From contig NZ_LLYY01000030.1 in assembly GCF_001484965.1 (NCBI RefSeq), positions 1 to 56,275 of the forward strand: a stretch of DNA of 56,275 nt, in the 5' to 3' direction. This document shows, piece by piece, positions 54,175 through 56,275 of the stretch. Source of the stretch: Shouchella shacheensis (GTDB lineage: Bacteria > Bacillota > Bacilli > Bacillales > Bacillaceae_D). The notes under the pieces are model-generated. The model was given only the letters and a program-made list of their open reading frames with translations, searched no databases and was not told the origin of the DNA. A program made the translations under genes and the position numbers. The stretch's first letter is position 1. The number at the start of each line of letters is the position of its first letter.

Positions 54175-54501
54175 CTATTCGTGCATTTTATTGCCGAAGA
54201 CTTTCTTCTCCAAATTGGAGAGGCGCTGAAGGATATCGTAATTCGTGCTACCTGCGCTCGGTTGCTGACTGGCTGTCTGCGCGCGCTGCGGACGGTCCGC
54301 TTGCTTTTTTAGATCTTGTTTCAGTTGTTCGTTTTCACTTTCGAGTTGGGCGAGCCGTTTCTGATAGGTTTCATAGTCTTGAATCACTCCATCCAAAAAC
54401 TTGTCGACTTCGTCTTGATTGTAGCCTCTCATACTCGTTTTAAAGTCTTTGTCCAAAATTTCTTTTGCTGTAAAGCGAATGTCTTGATTGCCTTTACTCA
54501 T
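54175..54501 (-). CDS. gpsB: Cell-division protein GpsB
   Basis: About 108 residues. GpsB links cell division and cell wall synthesis by binding penicillin-binding proteins and cycling between pole and septum. The DivIVA-like N-terminal coiled coil [36 protein letters not shown] (about 9-44) is diagnostic, with a coiled coil to about 67, a Gln/Ala/Ser linker and the C-terminal trimerising helix [19 protein letters not shown] 54501 gives the family N-terminus; two upstream starts in frame (54507, 54510) overlap the GAGGTGAT site. It follows ypsA as in Bacillus. Confidence 0.95.
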   Translation of the reverse strand: MSKGNQDIRFTAKEILDKDFKTSMRGYNQDEVDKFLDGVIQDYETYQKRLAQLESENEQLKQDLKKQADRPQRAQTASQQPSAGSTNYDILQRLSNLEKKVFGNKMHE

Positions 54502-54576
54502 CTCCATCACCTCATATGCTTGTTCACTACTGCTTCTTATAGTTTTTCAAAACTCTCTGTCGAAGTCAATTTTAAT

Positions 54577-55122
54577 CTAGAACAAATCACGTTCTTCCTG
54601 TTCCTCTCTTACGACCTCTTCTACCTCATCGGGAGAAATGAGCAGAACTGGCTTTTCCCAAGCCTTGGCAGCTCTTAAGTAGTAGAGAGGAGAGCCTTCC
54701 TTCTCTTCATCATACAATACAAGCAGCCCATCTGTCTTCTGAATGAGGAAATCATTTTTCTGTTTGAGTTGTCCAGGGTTTTCGTAAGGACGTTTCGTAA
54801 TCGGCTCGCAAAAATCGGCTTGATGCAAAAGCCGCTCATAGGACTCTTTCGCTTCCTCGCGCCAATGTTGTTCTTGATGTTCAAAAGGCAGAAGCATGGC
54901 AAGCTTAAGCTGTGGATACTCCTCCTTTAATGAAAGAACGACCTCGCCGGCCCACTGTTCAACCCCAAGTTGTCCACTAATGATGATCCACTCCAGTCCT
55001 TCATCGATCAATGGAAGCAACCGTTTGTGAATGGTTTTCTTTATGTAGTTAATTCCAGGGTGCTGCTGGTTAAAGATTCCGAGCTCCTGTGCTTTATACC
55101 CGGTTACCACAAGTGACTTCAC
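54577..55122 (-). CDS. ypsA: YpsA, DUF1273 (SLOG-type) protein
   Basis: The 181-residue protein has a Rossmann-like SLOG fold: KSLVVTGYKAQELGIF (2-17), IISGQLGVEQWAGEVVLSL (about 48-66), LLPFEHQEQHW (about 79-89) and KNDFLIQKTDGLLVLYDEEKEGSPLYYLRAA (about 123-153). The loop with GxxGxxxWAGE is thought to bind a nucleotide-related ligand. In other Firmicutes YpsA influences cell division together with GpsB, whose gene lies next downstream. Start is GTG 55122, seven bases after GAAGGGGGG; the longer frame from TTG 55143 is not supported. Confidence 0.93.
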   Translation of the reverse strand: MKSLVVTGYKAQELGIFNQQHPGINYIKKTIHKRLLPLIDEGLEWIIISGQLGVEQWAGEVVLSLKEEYPQLKLAMLLPFEHQEQHWREEAKESYERLLHQADFCEPITKRPYENPGQLKQKNDFLIQKTDGLLVLYDEEKEGSPLYYLRAAKAWEKPVLLISPDEVEEVVREEQEERDLF

Positions 55123-55152
55123 CGTTTTCCCCCCTTCACTCAAGTAAGAATA

Positions 55153-55173
55153 GAGCGAGCTGTCCGCTCGCTC
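55153..55173 (-). terminator. Terminator of cotD-like gene
   Basis: GAGCGAGC / GCTCGCTC around TGTCC, followed on the minus strand by TATTCTT. Positioned between cotD and ypsA. Confidence 0.75.
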
Positions 55174-55191
55174 AGGTCAAAAAGTAGCCGA

Positions 55192-55776
55192 TTATTTTTT
55201 TGAATGCGAAGGCATCGTGTTGCTTTTTGGTGCGTTGTTCATAGATGGAGCCGTTGGCATTGGTCCATTATTGCCGCCATTATTCCATCCTTGGACCGGG
55301 CCCCCTGGTCCTCCAAAGCCCCCGTCATTCATGACATTTTCCGTGACGGATTCGGTATGCGGGTAATGATGAACATTTTTAAACACATGGTTATTTACAT
55401 GAGTGGTGTGTGATGGGTGGATATGCGGAACAATATATTCCTGCGTGCTTTCCACACAGTTATGCTTCGTTGGATGCACCACAGGCGGGCACTCTTTCGT
55501 TTGTGTCGGGAGTGTCATGTTCGGAAGAGTGTGACCCTCACAGTTCATTGGCTTCATATTGTTCGGCTGGTGATGCATTGGCATGGTCGGCTTCATGTTC
55601 GGTTTATGATGCATCGGCATCATTGGTTTCATGTTTTCCGGCTTATGATGCATCGGCATGGTTGGTTTCATGTTATCAGACATATGATGCATTGGCATGT
55701 TGGGCTTCATGTTACCCGACATGTGATGCATTGGCATATTAGGCGATGAACCGTGAAAATGGTTTTTCTTATACAT
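55192..55776 (-). CDS. cotD: CotD-like inner spore coat protein with N-terminal repeats
   Basis: A 194-residue protein. The CotD core (about 100-145; HPTKHNCVESTQEYIVPHIHPSHTTHVNNHVFKNVHHYPHTE) matches the 75-residue CotD of B. subtilis. It is preceded by five tandem 12-13 residue repeats of MPMHHMSGNMKPN type (residues 14-77) and followed by a Gly/Pro/Asn tail (GGFGGPGGPVQGWNNGGNNG). The repeats are rich in Met and His and likely bind metal or cross-link in the coat. ATG 55776 follows AAAGGAGG. Expected to be expressed in the mother cell late in sporulation. Confidence 0.85.
   Translation of the reverse strand: MYKKNHFHGSSPNMPMHHMSGNMKPNMPMHHMSDNMKPTMPMHHKPENMKPMMPMHHKPNMKPTMPMHHQPNNMKPMNCEGHTLPNMTLPTQTKECPPVVHPTKHNCVESTQEYIVPHIHPSHTTHVNNHVFKNVHHYPHTESVTENVMNDGGFGGPGGPVQGWNNGGNNGPMPTAPSMNNAPKSNTMPSHSKK
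55546..55737 (-). repeat. 39-base tandem repeats within cotD
   Basis: Five in-frame near-identical units encoding MPMHH-xx-NMKP-x; the fourth is one codon short. Likely prone to copy number change by slippage. Confidence 0.85.
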
Positions 55777-55877
55777 AAAGTAGTTCCTCCTTTGGATTAT
55801 GAGTCACTACTACCCTATGACAGTCGTCCCCTAGGTGTACTAGTTGAACCACCCATTTTATAAGGCTTTTGCCTGCC

Positions 55878-56099
55878 TTAGGTATATGTCCTACGGTGTT
55901 TCCTCTGCTCTGTTTGGGGTGGACGCAACGAGTCTACGAATCCAATGGCATTTAAAATTCCAAGGAATAAAATACCTACTAATGCCAGCGAGGCGTTGCC
56001 GCCACTCAGGTTGCCCCAAGCGCCAACGAGAAAAATCAAACCAGTCAAGATCACAAGTATATTCACGAAAAAGATCGCGCTTCGCACCAGCCTTCCCAT
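55878..56099 (-). CDS. Small membrane protein, two helices
   Basis: A 73-residue protein with two hydrophobic segments (about residues 7-27 and 33-55) and a basic C-terminal tail (LRPPQTEQRKHRRTYT). No family recognised. ATG 56099 has GTGGAG upstream; the frame to 56210 has no site. Function unknown. It is the last gene before the mobile-element end. Confidence 0.5.
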   Translation of the reverse strand: MGRLVRSAIFFVNILVILTGLIFLVGAWGNLSGGNASLALVGILFLGILNAIGFVDSLRPPQTEQRKHRRTYT

Positions 56100-56189
56100 C
56101 CCAGCTCCACCCTTCCCATAACACATTTCACTATGATTTATACGAAGGCCGGGTCGCATATATTCCGCCACGGAATTTAAGCAAAAATG

Positions 56190-56275
56190 AGGCATTGAAC
56201 TACCCACCACTTAACAACCTTACGGACTGTTTGAAGTGGGGGATTCCTACGAATACCAGCGTAACCGCCAGTTGA
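56190..56275 (-). mobile_element. Right end of an IS200/IS605-type (TnpB) element
   Basis: On the minus strand the sequence reads GGAATCCCCCACTT, a spacer, AAGTGGTGGGTAGTTCAAT. This AATCCCCCACTT...AAGTGG-TGGGTAGTTCA pattern is typical of the 3' end of tnpB and right end of IS605/IS1341 elements in Firmicutes. A C-terminal frame (QLAVTLVFVGIPHFKQ...) ending at 56200-56202 would be the end of TnpB; most of the gene lies beyond the window. The hairpin is the scaffold of the right-end (omega) RNA. Boundaries approximate. Confidence 0.6.

Noticed and set aside
55546-55737. Possible CRISPR-like array
   Set aside because: Repeat units are contiguous, in frame and coding (cotD); no spacers.
55410-55749. 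110-codon plus-strand frames opposite cotD
   Set aside because: Mirror images of the cotD tandem repeat; no start signals.

Overview
The window reads as chromosomal DNA of a Gram-positive, spore-forming Bacillaceae. Evidence: AGGAGG-type ribosome binding sites, many TTG/GTG starts, a spore coat protein (CotD), GpsB, a class B (Bacillus-type) RNase P RNA, paired topoisomerase IV genes, and gene orders familiar from Bacillus (yneT-parE-parC; ypsC-rnpB-RNase H-gpsB-ypsA-cotD). One MotAB pair whose MotB membrane helix has the residues I recall from Bacillus clausii points to an alkaliphilic Shouchella/B. clausii-like species; this is inference, not proof.

Layout. 1-1740: a graveyard of two frame-broken mobile endonucleases (LAGLIDADG and AP2/zinc-ribbon). 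1848-9369: Uma2-type protein, YitT membrane protein, flagellar stator motAB, AI-2E-family permease, YteA-like protein, universal stress protein and SulP anion transporter. 9445-15600: a beta-diglucoside PTS operon (IIB, IIA, IIC, GH4 phospho-glucosidase) with divergent GntR regulator and a YdjC/ChbG-type deacetylase, then remnants (broken HTH gene, ABC-2 permease tail) around an intact small HTH gene. 15600-26330: coiled-coil protein, parC-parE, yneT, an OpuF-type osmoprotectant ABC transporter, a dienoyl-CoA-reductase-like SDR and a XerS-like recombinase preceded by a large palindrome.

26350-41940 is a sugar island. A Gfo/Idh-Gfo/Idh-ThuA operon is followed by xylR, xylB and xylA, a third Gfo/Idh gene, a binding-protein-dependent ABC importer, a YicI-type alpha-xylosidase and a LacI-type regulator. 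Together they suggest uptake of alpha-xylosides (for example isoprimeverose-like oligosaccharides), release of xylose by the GH31 enzyme, and entry to the pentose phosphate pathway through XylA and XylB. Operator-like palindromes sit at both ends: TTTGTTT-type sites for XylR, and an ATGATG-type site repeated three times around the LacI-type gene. Catabolite (cre) boxes occur at several promoters.

42120-51480: IS701-like transposase remnant, nagA, a methyltransferase, MarC protein, M32 carboxypeptidase, YneR-like protein, DUF2564 protein, a lone gluconokinase and an aldo/keto reductase. 51745-56099: the conserved ypsC-rnpB-gpsB-ypsA-cotD block. The right edge (56190-56275) looks like the right end of an IS200/IS605 (TnpB) element whose gene lies outside the window.

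The least explained item is a family of roughly 125-bp hairpin-forming repeats (five copies at four places). Each place lies against a Rho-independent terminator, always with the same end facing it.
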